The translations under genes and the position numbers were made by a program. From Streptomyces sp. NRRL WC-3605 (GTDB taxonomy: Bacteria > Actinomycetota > Actinomycetes > Streptomycetales > Streptomycetaceae), in assembly GCF_001509795.1 (NCBI RefSeq), contig NZ_LLZN01000058.1, forward strand, positions 24,962 through 88,961: a stretch of DNA of 64,000 nt. The letters run 5' to 3'. Positions 35,243-43,529 of the stretch are shown piece after piece. The notes beneath the pieces are model-generated. The model ran no database searches and had not been told where the DNA came from. It saw nothing but the letters and a program-made list of their open reading frames with translations. Positions within the stretch are counted from its first letter, which is position 1, and every line of letters begins with the position of its first letter.

Positions 35243-36169
35243 TCACCTGGCCAGGGGAGCCCGCACCGTACCCACGGCGTACCCGGCGGCGGTGGCGCCG
35301 ACGCCCAGTGACAGGGCGGCGACCGTGCGCGCCGGCGCCGGGCGGCCCGGGCGCAGCGCCTGGCGGACGGCACGAGGGATGGTCGAGCGCAGGTACGCGC
35401 GCTCGCTGGACAGCGCGGTCACTCCGGCGCTGTGCCGGGCGACCACGGCCTTGGACAGCCCCTCGGCGTAGCAGCGTGAGCGGTAGTACGACCAACTGGC
35501 GCGCCGGGCGGGCACCTTGTGGCGGACGGCCGCCGTGGGGTCGTAGAGCAGCACCGCACCCGGGTCGCGGCCGGTGATCCGCAGGCACAGTTCCGTCTCC
35601 TCGCAGCCCAGCGGACGCGTGCCGACCCGTCCGAGGTCGGTGCGGAAGCCGCCCGCGGCGAGCAACCGCTCCCTGCGGAAGGACATGTTGGCCCCGATGA
35701 AGTTCCGCACCGGCGCGGCCTCCTGGGGCAGTCCGCGGTACGAGCACCCCACCACCCAGTCGAACTCGGGCGGGAACCAGGCCGGGCGCCCGGACTGCCA
35801 CCACGGCACGACCAGCCCGCCCACGCCGGCCACCCGGGGGTCGTCGTAGCGGCTCAGCAGCCGTTCCGTCCAGGAGGGTTCGGCGACGGCGTCGTCGTCC
35901 AGGAAGGCCACCACGTCCGACACGGCGGTCCGCACCCCGGTGTTGCGCGCTCCGGACAGGCCCCGGCGCTCCCGGTTGGCGACGACACGGGCCGTGGTCA
36001 GCCGCTCGGTTGCGCGCCGGTGGAGGGCGGGACAGTGGTCGATCACCAGCACGATCTCGTCGGGCGGACGCCGCTGGGACTCCAACGAGGCCAGCGCGGC
36101 CCGGAGGTCGTCCCAGCGGTCGAGCGTGTACGCGCACACGACGACGGAGAGGCTCGGGGCGGTGTTCAT
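35243..36169 (-). CDS. family 2 glycosyltransferase
   Basis: 308 residues. GT-A fold: LSVVVCAYTLDRWDDLRAALASL at the N-terminus, FLDDDAV as the DXD-type motif (about residues 94-100), then GANMSFRRERLLAAGGF and the acceptor-side CEETELCLRI. A C-terminal hydrophobic stretch (VAALSLGVGATAAGYAVGTV) may bind the membrane. GGGAG lies six bases before the ATG, which overlaps the flippase stop by four bases. Cytosolic-face sugar transfer to a lipid-linked chain is the likely role. Confidence 0.9.
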   Translation of the reverse strand: MNTAPSLSVVVCAYTLDRWDDLRAALASLESQRRPPDEIVLVIDHCPALHRRATERLTTARVVANRERRGLSGARNTGVRTAVSDVVAFLDDDAVAEPSWTERLLSRYDDPRVAGVGGLVVPWWQSGRPAWFPPEFDWVVGCSYRGLPQEAAPVRNFIGANMSFRRERLLAAGGFRTDLGRVGTRPLGCEETELCLRITGRDPGAVLLYDPTAAVRHKVPARRASWSYYRSRCYAEGLSKAVVARHSAGVTALSSERAYLRSTIPRAVRQALRPGRPAPARTVAALSLGVGATAAGYAVGTVRAPLAR

Positions 36170-37530
36170 GAGGTACTCCCGGAGGTGGGCACCAGCCAGC
36201 GGGACCGGAGCAGCAGCAGCGGCGCCGCGACCAGGCACTCGGCGAGGAGCCAGGCGACACCGGCTCCCGTCACGCCGAGCACGGGGAGCAGCACCCGTGA
36301 CAGCCCCAGCACCAGGACGCACAGGGCGACCTGCAGTCCGACCACGAGACGCATCCGGCGGCGGGCGCGCAGCACGTCGACGGCCACGCTGAACACCAGG
36401 TTCGGCAGCGCGGCCAGCGCCAGCAGACGCAGCACGGTGGTGGCGTGCTCGGCGTAGCCCGGCCCGAACAGGGCGAGGATCCACGGGGCGCCCGCCACGA
36501 TCACGAGGACCCCGGCCGCCAGCAGCGTCCCGGAGTGGCGCAGCACCCGCAGCCCGTGCTCGACGAGCCGTTCGGGCCGGCGCACGACCTCGACGACGAG
36601 GGAGCTCCCCATGTTGCGCACCACGAGGAACAGCACGTAGCCGATGATCCAGGCGAGCGAGAAGTAGGCGCTCTGGTCCGGGCCCAGGGTGTTGAGCACG
36701 AGCAGCGGCACCAGGGTGTAGGCGGCCATGCGGAACAGCGAACCGCTGTAGTCGGCGGCGGCGTAGCGCAGCAGCCGCGGCGGGCGGGCCGATCCGGGGG
36801 CGTCCCGTTCGTGGCTCGGCACCGCCCGCCGCAGCAGCAGGTAGTTGGCCACCAGCAGGGACACGAACAGGGCGCCCGCCCACGACATGAGGATGCCGGA
36901 GCGCACCGCCAGGAACGCCCCGGCGGCCAGCAGGAGGATCTTGGCCGCGGCGAAGACGAGATTCTCCGCGATCACCCAGCCGGGCCGGCGCAGCGCGGTG
37001 AGGGCGCCGTCCTGGAGGACGAAGACCGTGTAGGCGGCGGTCGCCGCGACGAAGCAGGCACCCAGCGCCGGATGGCGCAGGAAGCCGAGGTCGGGGGCGA
37101 GGAGGGGGACGAGGGCGACGAAGACGGCGGCGACCACGGCGCTCCAGGCGGCGCTCACCGCGTAACTGGCGAGCAGCAGCCTGCGCGTGTGGCGGCCCGA
37201 GCACGGCAGGAAGCGGATGAGGAAGTCGTTGAGGTTGAGCTGGCCGATGTTGGCCAGCAGCAGGGAGGCGGAGAGCGCGGAGTAGCTGAGCCCCACGTCC
37301 TCGTCGTCGTACCAGTGCGTGGCGAACAGCCAGAAGACGGAGCCCACTCCGGCGTTCACCAGCGAACCGATGGCCAGCAGATGGCCGTTGCGCACCAGCG
37401 GCTCGCTCGGCAGCACCCGGGCCACCCCGGCGCGCACCGCCGTCACGGCCGAGCGGCGGCCGCCCTGCCCGACGGCGCCCGCCGGGGCGCCGGTGCGTCC
37501 CGTCTGGCCGAGGTCGCGTGGGGCGTACAC
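36166..37530 (-). CDS. polysaccharide flippase (Wzx/MurJ-like, MOP superfamily)
   Basis: 454 residues with twelve or more hydrophobic helices (for example LLAIGSLVNAGVGSVFWLFAT and WIIGYVLFLVVRNMGSSLVVEVV). The repeated six-helix pattern and absence of an ATP site match the MOP exporters that flip lipid-linked oligosaccharides across the membrane. GTG start with GGAG six bases upstream. It is flanked on both sides by glycosyltransferases in the same operon, which supports export of an extracellular polysaccharide rather than drug efflux. Confidence 0.87.
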   Translation of the reverse strand: MYAPRDLGQTGRTGAPAGAVGQGGRRSAVTAVRAGVARVLPSEPLVRNGHLLAIGSLVNAGVGSVFWLFATHWYDDEDVGLSYSALSASLLLANIGQLNLNDFLIRFLPCSGRHTRRLLLASYAVSAAWSAVVAAVFVALVPLLAPDLGFLRHPALGACFVAATAAYTVFVLQDGALTALRRPGWVIAENLVFAAAKILLLAAGAFLAVRSGILMSWAGALFVSLLVANYLLLRRAVPSHERDAPGSARPPRLLRYAAADYSGSLFRMAAYTLVPLLVLNTLGPDQSAYFSLAWIIGYVLFLVVRNMGSSLVVEVVRRPERLVEHGLRVLRHSGTLLAAGVLVIVAGAPWILALFGPGYAEHATTVLRLLALAALPNLVFSVAVDVLRARRRMRLVVGLQVALCVLVLGLSRVLLPVLGVTGAGVAWLLAECLVAAPLLLLRSRWLVPTSGSTS

Positions 37531-37540
37531 GGCCCGCTCC

Positions 37541-38836
37541 TCAGTGCGGTCCGCCGCCCGCGCCGTTGAGCCGGCGGCTGCGGAGATAGCCGAAGGGCCC
37601 GTACAGCAGTCCGCGCAGCTCCAGCAGGGCGAGCCGCCGCGACCAGACGGTGTCCTCGGCCAGCCGGCCGTGGGCCCGGGTCAGGGCGAGCAGGACACCC
37701 CTGGGCAGCGCGCGCAGCAGGGCCGGCAGCATACGGGGCTCGTGGACCAGAGCGGCCGTCAGATAGGCGCCGAGCCCGGCACCGTAGCCGAACGCCTGCC
37801 CGTCCAGGGCGTCGCGGGTGCGGCGATGGCGGTGCCAGACGACCGCGTCGGGCTGGTAGGCGAGGGTCTGGCCGGCCGCCAGGACCCGGAAGAAGGCGAG
37901 CAGGTCGTCCCCGCCGCGCGCCGGTGTGCCTACGCCCGTCGCCGGGTCGAAGCCGCCCAGGGCGCGCAGCGCGTCCACCCGGAACGCCATGTTGGTGCCG
38001 GAGCCGAACCGTCCCGCGGTGAACGGGAAGAGCGGGTCGTCCGGCGGATGCCGCAGCGAGAAGGTCCGGAACTCGTACCCCTTGGCGAACTGCCCGTGCC
38101 GCTCCAGGGCGTTCTGCGCGGCCGTGCGCAGCTCCGCCGGGACGATGAGGCCGGTGACGCACGTCGTCCGGGGGTCACGGGCGAAGCCCTCGACGAGGGC
38201 CGGCAGCCAGAGCGGATCGACCAGGGTGTCGTCGTCGGTGAAAGCGGCGATGTGGCCGCGGGCCGCCGCGAGCCCCCGGTTGTGGGCGTGGGCCAGACCG
38301 GGCCTCGGCTCCCTGAGGTAGCGCAGCCGGTGCCGGTACTCGCCGAGGACGAGCCGCGCGGTGGCGTCGTCGGCGGGGGCGTTGTCCACGACGATCACTT
38401 CGAACCACGGGTACTCGGTGCGCAGCAGCGTGTCGAGGCACTGCCGCAGCATCTCCGGGCGGTTGTGCGTGGCGACGATCACGCTGGCGGGCGGTGTCGC
38501 GAACGACCGCGCCGCGGACGCCGGCCGCCGGTCGGGGGGCGAGTCGGCGTGCTGGTGCCGGGTGGCCGCGTCGGCCAGGGCCAGCCAGAGGCCGGCGGGA
38601 CTGTCGGCGCCGCCGGTCGCGGAGACCAGCCCGAGCGGATGGCCCCGCCGCCGCACCAGGGCCAGGACCGGCGCACGGGGGCGGACCGATCCCTGGCCGC
38701 CGGGCGGGCGGAACTCGTGCGGCCGCGCCAGGTCCATGTCGACCACGTCGACGGGCGTGTACGGGGCCCTCGGGTGCGGGGCGCTCGCGAGGGTACGGCG
38801 GCGAGCGGCCGGCCGAGGCGGGCGGGCGATGCTCAT
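37541..38836 (-). CDS. family 2 glycosyltransferase with N-terminal extension
   Basis: 431 residues. The first 105 or so residues (RPPRPAARRRTLASAP onward, including VVDMDLARPHEF) form an extension that is not part of the GT2 domain. The GT-A domain follows: SVIVATHNRPEMLRQCLDTLL, the DXD-like FTDDDTLVDP, then GSGTNMAFRVDALRALGGFDP and RGGDDLLAFFRVL. The ATG at 38836 overlaps the upstream stop by four bases. Probably adds a sugar to the growing lipid-linked unit. Confidence 0.88.
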   Translation of the reverse strand: MSIARPPRPAARRRTLASAPHPRAPYTPVDVVDMDLARPHEFRPPGGQGSVRPRAPVLALVRRRGHPLGLVSATGGADSPAGLWLALADAATRHQHADSPPDRRPASAARSFATPPASVIVATHNRPEMLRQCLDTLLRTEYPWFEVIVVDNAPADDATARLVLGEYRHRLRYLREPRPGLAHAHNRGLAAARGHIAAFTDDDTLVDPLWLPALVEGFARDPRTTCVTGLIVPAELRTAAQNALERHGQFAKGYEFRTFSLRHPPDDPLFPFTAGRFGSGTNMAFRVDALRALGGFDPATGVGTPARGGDDLLAFFRVLAAGQTLAYQPDAVVWHRHRRTRDALDGQAFGYGAGLGAYLTAALVHEPRMLPALLRALPRGVLLALTRAHGRLAEDTVWSRRLALLELRGLLYGPFGYLRSRRLNGAGGGPH

Positions 38837-39633
38837 GCCGCGCCCCGCTCCGCCCTCGCCGCCTTCCAGGCCGCCGGCCGCTCGGCGAGCAGGGTGCGCA
38901 GCACGCGCTGCCCGTCGGAGAGGGCGTGCAGGTTGGACCGGCCGCTGCGGCGGGGCAGTTCGAGGCTCGGGACCTCCGCGATGCGCAGTCCGGAGCACAG
39001 GGCGTGCGTGATCATCTCGGTCTCGATCTCGAACCCGGAGGAGTGCAGGTCGAGGTCGTCCAGGAAGCTGCGGCGGAAAGCGCAGAAGCCGTAGCAGAGG
39101 TCGGTGAGCGACGCGTCGTACAGGTGGTTCACGGCGGCCAGCAGGACGCGGTTGCCGAACTGCCGGAAGCGCGTGATGTCCAGGGAGCCGCCGCCCGCGA
39201 TGAACCGCGACCCCTTCACGAAGTCGTACCCGTGGTCCAGGAAGTGCAGGAAGTGCGGGATCTCGCCGGGGGACATGCTGCCGTCGGCGTCCATCATGAC
39301 GATGTGGTCGCCGCTCGCGGCGTCGAAGCCGGTGCGCAGGGCGTTGCCCTTGCCGGGGCCCCGCTGCGGGACGCTGCGCACGGCGGGCAGGCAGTCCCGG
39401 GCCATGTGCAGGGTGGCGTCGACGGAGGAGCCGTCGACGAGGATCACCTCGTCCACGCAGTCCGGGATCTGCTCGAAGACCCAGGGGATGTTGCGTGCCT
39501 CGTTGAGGGCGGGGACCACCAGGCTCACGGTGGCCCGAGGGGGCGGGCGGTCCTCCGCCCGGCGCCGCGGATGGTCGTCCGGCCGCGCCAGGAGGGCGGT
39601 CCGGTCGTCGAGTCGGGTGCTGTTCGTGTTCAT
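38833..39633 (-). CDS. family 2 glycosyltransferase, polyprenyl-phosphate (DPM1-like) type
   Basis: 266 residues. VSLVVPALNEARNIPWVFEQIP, EVILVDGSSVDATL, PGKGNALRTGF and MMDADGSMSPGEIPHFL match the DPM1-like GT2 branch that makes polyprenyl-phosphate-linked sugars or starts chains. No C-terminal membrane helices are present. GGAGAC stands before the ATG. It is the first gene of the five-gene minus-strand operon, and motif copy 3 lies 61 bases upstream of its start. Confidence 0.9.
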   Translation of the reverse strand: MNTNSTRLDDRTALLARPDDHPRRRAEDRPPPRATVSLVVPALNEARNIPWVFEQIPDCVDEVILVDGSSVDATLHMARDCLPAVRSVPQRGPGKGNALRTGFDAASGDHIVMMDADGSMSPGEIPHFLHFLDHGYDFVKGSRFIAGGGSLDITRFRQFGNRVLLAAVNHLYDASLTDLCYGFCAFRRSFLDDLDLHSSGFEIETEMITHALCSGLRIAEVPSLELPRRSGRSNLHALSDGQRVLRTLLAERPAAWKAARAERGAA

Positions 39634-39694
39634 GATGCCGTCTCCGCGGAGGGGCTGCGGCGGATGCCCGGACGGGCGGTGTCGACGCCATATG

Positions 39695-39708
39695 CTTACG
39701 ACGTATAC
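39695..39708 (-). promoter_or_regulatory. recurrent motif TATACGTCGTAA, copy 3 (upstream of glycosyltransferase operon)
   Basis: On the minus strand GTATACGTCGTAAG, 61 bases before the first glycosyltransferase ATG, in a notably A/T-rich 120-bp gap (39634-39756) downstream of the GntR gene. Shares TATACGTCGTAA with copies 1 and 2 in the same orientation. Confidence 0.6.
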
Positions 39709-39756
39709 GTGCTTATTCTGCTCCTATCGGACAAATGGTCAAGTGGAGTCGCCGGA

Positions 39757-40542
39757 TCAGGACCGGACCATCAACTGGAAGTCGAACGCGTACCGCGACG
39801 CCCGGTAGATGTGCGTCCCGTACTCCACCGCCCGCCCCGTGTCGTCGTACGCCGTGCGCTGCATCGTCAGCAGGGCCGCGCCCTTGCGCTCGCCGAGGCG
39901 GGCGCCCTCCTCGGCGGTGGCGCGGCGGGCGCCGACCGTCTGGTGGGCGCTGTGCAGGGTGATGCCGACCGCCCGCATCATCCGGTACAGGCCCGTCGCC
40001 TCCAGCCGGGCCGTGTCCAGGTCCAGCAGGTCGGCCGGAAGGTAGTTGCACAGGATCGCCACCGGCTGCCCGTGCGTGCTGCGCAGCCGCTCCAGGACCG
40101 TGACCTCGGCGCCCTCCGCGACCCCGAGCGCGGCGGCCACGCCGGCGGGCGCCGGGACGCGCTCGTTGCGGACGACCCGCGTCGTCGGACCCTGGCCGGC
40201 CGCCTCCAGATCGTCGTAGAGGCTGCTCAGCTCCAGGGGGCGTTTCACCTGGCTGTGCACCACCTGCGTGCCCACCCCGCGCCGCCGGATCAGCAGTCCC
40301 TTGTCGACCAGCGACTGGATGGCCTGCCGGACGGTGGGCCGGGACAGGCCCAGCCGCACCGACAGGTCGACCTCGTTGCCCAGCAGGTCGCCCGGGGCGA
40401 GCGCCCCGCGGGTGATCGCCGCCTCCAGCTGCTGCGCGAACTGGTGGTACAGCGGCACCGGACTGCCCCGGTCCAGGGTGAAGTCCAGCGGGTCCAGCGC
40501 GGACCGGGATCCTGCGCGGGCGGCGCCACGGGTCCTCGCCAT
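39757..40542 (-). CDS. GntR-family regulator with UTRA domain, probable inositol regulator
   Basis: 261 residues. The winged HTH has PLYHQFAQQLEAAITRGALAPGDLLGNEVDLSVRLGLSRPTVRQAIQSLVDKGLLIRRRGVGTQV (about residues 30-95); the UTRA effector domain follows (RPLELSSLYDDLEAAGQ to the end). GGGAGG lies eight bases before the ATG. It is the last gene of the iol minus-strand run, as in other actinobacterial inositol clusters, so it probably binds the inverted repeat at 45483-45552 and responds to an inositol catabolite. Confidence 0.9.
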   Translation of the reverse strand: MARTRGAARAGSRSALDPLDFTLDRGSPVPLYHQFAQQLEAAITRGALAPGDLLGNEVDLSVRLGLSRPTVRQAIQSLVDKGLLIRRRGVGTQVVHSQVKRPLELSSLYDDLEAAGQGPTTRVVRNERVPAPAGVAAALGVAEGAEVTVLERLRSTHGQPVAILCNYLPADLLDLDTARLEATGLYRMMRAVGITLHSAHQTVGARRATAEEGARLGERKGAALLTMQRTAYDDTGRAVEYGTHIYRASRYAFDFQLMVRS

Positions 40543-40564
40543 CGGACGAACCTCCCTGTCCGGG

Positions 40565-40660
40565 TCAGGAATCGCTGGGGAAAACGAGGCCGACGCCGCC
40601 GTGGCGGCCGGACGTGCTCTCGACGGGCCTGCCGTCGATCCAGTGCGTGAGGGTCTTCAT
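40565..40660 (-). pseudogene. N-terminal remnant of methylmalonate-semialdehyde dehydrogenase (mmsA/iolA)
   Basis: A 31-codon frame from ATG 40660 reads MKTLTHWIDGRPVESTSG, which matches the start of MmsA/IolA aldehyde dehydrogenases (typically MK-I-HWI-G-PVEG-SG), then diverges and stops 22 bp before the GntR start. The other roughly 470 residues are absent. MmsA is the last enzyme of the inositol pathway and commonly sits in iol clusters. I read this as a deletion remnant; a leader peptide that resembles MmsA by chance is the alternative. Confidence 0.5.
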
Positions 40661-40710
40661 GAGGACGCGGGGACCTTCCGGGAGCAGAGGGGGGAGCGGG
40701 GGAGGACGGC

Positions 40711-42588
40711 TCACAGGTGGTGGCGGCGGGCGGTGACCTGCCGGTCGTAGCGTTCGCGGGCCTCGACGGCGGCCTCGCGCCCGGCGACCTCGGCGACGGG
40801 GACGTCCCACCACGCCTCGGCGCCCGGCGCGGTCGACCGCGTGGTGTCCGTCTCGACGTACACGCAGGTCGGCCGGTCCGAGGCACGGGCGGCGGCCAGC
40901 GCCTCCCGCAGCTCGCCCACGGTCTTGGCGCGCAGCACCTCCATGCCGAGGCTGGCCGCGTTCGCGGCGAGGTCCACGGGCAGCGGGGCGCCGGTGAAGC
41001 CGCCGTCGGCGGCCCGGTGGCGGTAGGCGGTGCCGAACCCCTCGCCGCCGGTCTCGGCGGACAGACCGCCGATGGAGGCGTAGCCGTGGTTCTGGATCAG
41101 CACGACGTTGACCGGCAGGCCCTCCTGCACGGCGGTCACGATCTCCGTCGGCATCATCAGATACGTGCCGTCCCCGACCAGCGCCCACACCGGGGTGCCC
41201 GGCGCGGCCTGCTGGACGCCGATCGCCGCCGGGATCTCGTAGCCCATGCAGGAGTAGCCGTACTCCAGGTGGTACTGGCGCGGTGAGCGCGCCCGCCACA
41301 GCTTGTGCAGGTCTCCGGGGAGCGAACCGGCCGCGTTGATCACCACGTCGTCGTCGCCGACGACCGTGTCCAGCGCGCCCAGCACCTGGGTCTGCGTCGG
41401 GACGGTGGTGTCGTCGTCGGCCCGGTAGGCGGCCTCGACGACCGCGTCCCAGCGCTCCCGCCCGGCCCGGTACTCCGCCTCGTAGGCGGCGTCCACCCGG
41501 TGCCCGGCCAGCGCCTCGGTGAGGGCGGTGAGCCCGGAGCGCGCGTCGCACACGAGCGTCCGCGCGGACATCTTGTGCGCGTCGAAACCGGTGATGTTGA
41601 CGTTCAGGAAGCGCACGTCCGGGTTCTGGAAGAGGGTGCCGGACGCCGTCGTGAAGTCGGTGTACCGGGTGCCGACGCCGATCACCAGGTCCGCGGCGCG
41701 GGCGAGGCCGTCGCTCGGCGAGGTGCCGGTGTGCCCGATCCCGCCGAGGTCGGCGGGGTGGTCGTGGCGCAGCGAGCCCTTGCCGGCCTGCGTGGACGCC
41801 ATCGGGATGCCGGTCGCCTCGACGAACCGCCGCAGCGCGTCTTCTGCCTCGCTGTGGTGCACGCCGCCGCCCGCGACGAGCAGCGGGCGCCGCGCCGAGC
41901 GGATCGCCTCGACGGCCGCCGCCAGCTCGGCCGGGTCCGGCGCGGGACGCCGTACGGGCCAGACGCGCTCGGCGAAGAACTCCTCCGGCCAGTCGTATGC
42001 CTCCGCCTGCACGTCCTGGGGGAGGGCCAGCGTCACCGCGCCGGTCTCGGCGGGGTCGGCGAGCACCCGCATGGCGTGCAGCGCGGACGGGATCAGGGCC
42101 TCGGGGCGGGTGATCCGGTCGAAGTACCGGGAGACGGGGCGCAGCGTGTCGTTGACCGAGACGTCCGCCTCCGTCGGGTGCTCCAGCTGCTGGAGCAGCG
42201 GGTCGGGGGCGTGCGAGGCGAAGTAGTCGCCGGGCAGGAGCAGGACCGGCAGGCGGTTGATGGTGGCGAGGGCCGCGCCGGTGACCAGGTTGGTGGCGCC
42301 GGGGCCGATCGACGTGGTGACCGCCTGCGCGGAGAGCCGGTTGAGCTGGCGGGCGTGGCCGACGGCCGCGTGCACCATGGACTGCTCGTTGCGCCCCTGG
42401 TGGAACGGCATGGCCTCCTCGCCCGCCTCCAGCAGCGCCTGGCCCACACCGGCCACGTTGCCGTGCCCGAAGATGCCCCAGGTGCCGGCGATCAGCCGGT
42501 GCCGGGCACCGTCGCGCTCGGTGTACTGCACGGACAGGAACCGCACCAGCGCCTGGGCGACGGTCAGGCGGACGGTGGATGAGCTCAT
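40711..42588 (-). CDS. iolD: 3D-(3,5/4)-trihydroxycyclohexane-1,2-dione hydrolase
   Basis: 625 residues, ThDP enzyme that opens the ring of THcHDO to 5-deoxy-glucuronate. Full three-domain layout: N-terminal PYR domain with FGHGNVAGVGQAL and AMPFHQGRNEQSMVHAAVGHARQ; a central domain; and the PP domain with GDGTYLMMPTEI and NHGYASIGGLS, where GDG starts the ThDP-Mg motif. ATG at 42588 with GAGGT upstream; 8 bp after iolB. The length is normal for the family and no lesion is seen. Confidence 0.95.
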   Translation of the reverse strand: MSSSTVRLTVAQALVRFLSVQYTERDGARHRLIAGTWGIFGHGNVAGVGQALLEAGEEAMPFHQGRNEQSMVHAAVGHARQLNRLSAQAVTTSIGPGATNLVTGAALATINRLPVLLLPGDYFASHAPDPLLQQLEHPTEADVSVNDTLRPVSRYFDRITRPEALIPSALHAMRVLADPAETGAVTLALPQDVQAEAYDWPEEFFAERVWPVRRPAPDPAELAAAVEAIRSARRPLLVAGGGVHHSEAEDALRRFVEATGIPMASTQAGKGSLRHDHPADLGGIGHTGTSPSDGLARAADLVIGVGTRYTDFTTASGTLFQNPDVRFLNVNITGFDAHKMSARTLVCDARSGLTALTEALAGHRVDAAYEAEYRAGRERWDAVVEAAYRADDDTTVPTQTQVLGALDTVVGDDDVVINAAGSLPGDLHKLWRARSPRQYHLEYGYSCMGYEIPAAIGVQQAAPGTPVWALVGDGTYLMMPTEIVTAVQEGLPVNVVLIQNHGYASIGGLSAETGGEGFGTAYRHRAADGGFTGAPLPVDLAANAASLGMEVLRAKTVGELREALAAARASDRPTCVYVETDTTRSTAPGAEAWWDVPVAEVAGREAAVEARERYDRQVTARRHHL

Positions 42589-42596
42589 GGGTGACC

Positions 42597-43502
42597 TCAC
42601 TGGGACGGGGCGGTGTAGAGGGGCAGACGGGGGTCCACGGGCTGGTCCGGCCAGGTGCCGCGGATCCAGGCGTGGTCGGGGTGGTCGCAGATCAGCCAGG
42701 CGCGCTCGTCCTCGGGGCCCGCCATGACGTTGAGGTAGTACATGTGGTGGCCGGGCACCGCCATGGACGGCCCGTGCCAGCCGTCGGGGATCAGGACGAC
42801 GTCGCCGTCGCGCACCTCCGCGAGGACGTCGGTGCCCCGGCCGTGCCCGGACGGCGAGACACGCTGGTAGCCGAGGCCCGGGGTGCCCTCGTGGCCGGCG
42901 AACTCGAAGTAGTAGATCTCCTCGAGGACCGACTCCTCGCCGGGCCGGTGCTCGTCGTGCTTGTGCGGCGGGAACGACGACCAGTTGCCGCCCGGCGTGA
43001 TCACCTCGACCGCGATGAGCCTGTCGCACTCGAAGACCCCGGCCGCGCCGAAGTTGTTCACCTGGCGGGAGGAGTTCCCCGTGCCGCGCAGCTCCACCGG
43101 CACCGACGACGCCGGTCCGTAGCGGGCCGGCAGCCGCCGGGTGCAGCGCGCCCCGGTCAGCGCGAACCGTCCGCCGCCCGGCGAGGTGACGGTCGCCCGG
43201 GCGTCGCGCGGGACGTAGGCGAAGTCGGTGACGGCGCTGAACACGCCGTCGCGGCCGGTGAGCGGGAAGGTGTCGTGGCCGAAGTCGTCGGTGGCGGTCA
43301 CGGCGCAGCCGCCGGCCAGCGGCAGCACGATCCATTCGCTGTCGCCGGTCTCGAAGGAGTGCGTGCCGCCGGGCGGCAGCTCCAGGATCCGCAGGCTGGA
43401 GTACCCCCAGCGGGCCTTCTCGGGGGTGACGTCCACGACGTACGGGCCGCCGAGCGCCTTTCCCGCGGGCAGGTGGTACGTCATCGCGTCATCGAGCGTC
43501 AC
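42597..43502 (-). CDS. iolB: 5-deoxy-glucuronate isomerase
   Basis: 301 residues, bicupin that isomerises 5-deoxy-glucuronate to 2-deoxy-5-keto-gluconate. The second cupin holds the metal ligands in SSFPPHKHDEHRPGEESVLEEIYYFEF and IPDGWHGPSMAVPGHHMYYLNVMAG. GTG start with GGAGGA six bases upstream. Placed between the aldolase and iolD genes, 8 and 27 bp away, clearly within one operon. Confidence 0.95.
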   Translation of the reverse strand: MTLDDAMTYHLPAGKALGGPYVVDVTPEKARWGYSSLRILELPPGGTHSFETGDSEWIVLPLAGGCAVTATDDFGHDTFPLTGRDGVFSAVTDFAYVPRDARATVTSPGGGRFALTGARCTRRLPARYGPASSVPVELRGTGNSSRQVNNFGAAGVFECDRLIAVEVITPGGNWSSFPPHKHDEHRPGEESVLEEIYYFEFAGHEGTPGLGYQRVSPSGHGRGTDVLAEVRDGDVVLIPDGWHGPSMAVPGHHMYYLNVMAGPEDERAWLICDHPDHAWIRGTWPDQPVDPRLPLYTAPSQ

Positions 43503-43529
43503 AGTCGTTCCTCCGCGTCGCAGTGCGTG

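Noticed and set aside
28188..39633. Polyketide or peptide natural-product cluster
   Set aside because: No ketosynthase, adenylation, carrier, terpene cyclase or precursor-peptide genes are present. The enzymes are all of polysaccharide type.
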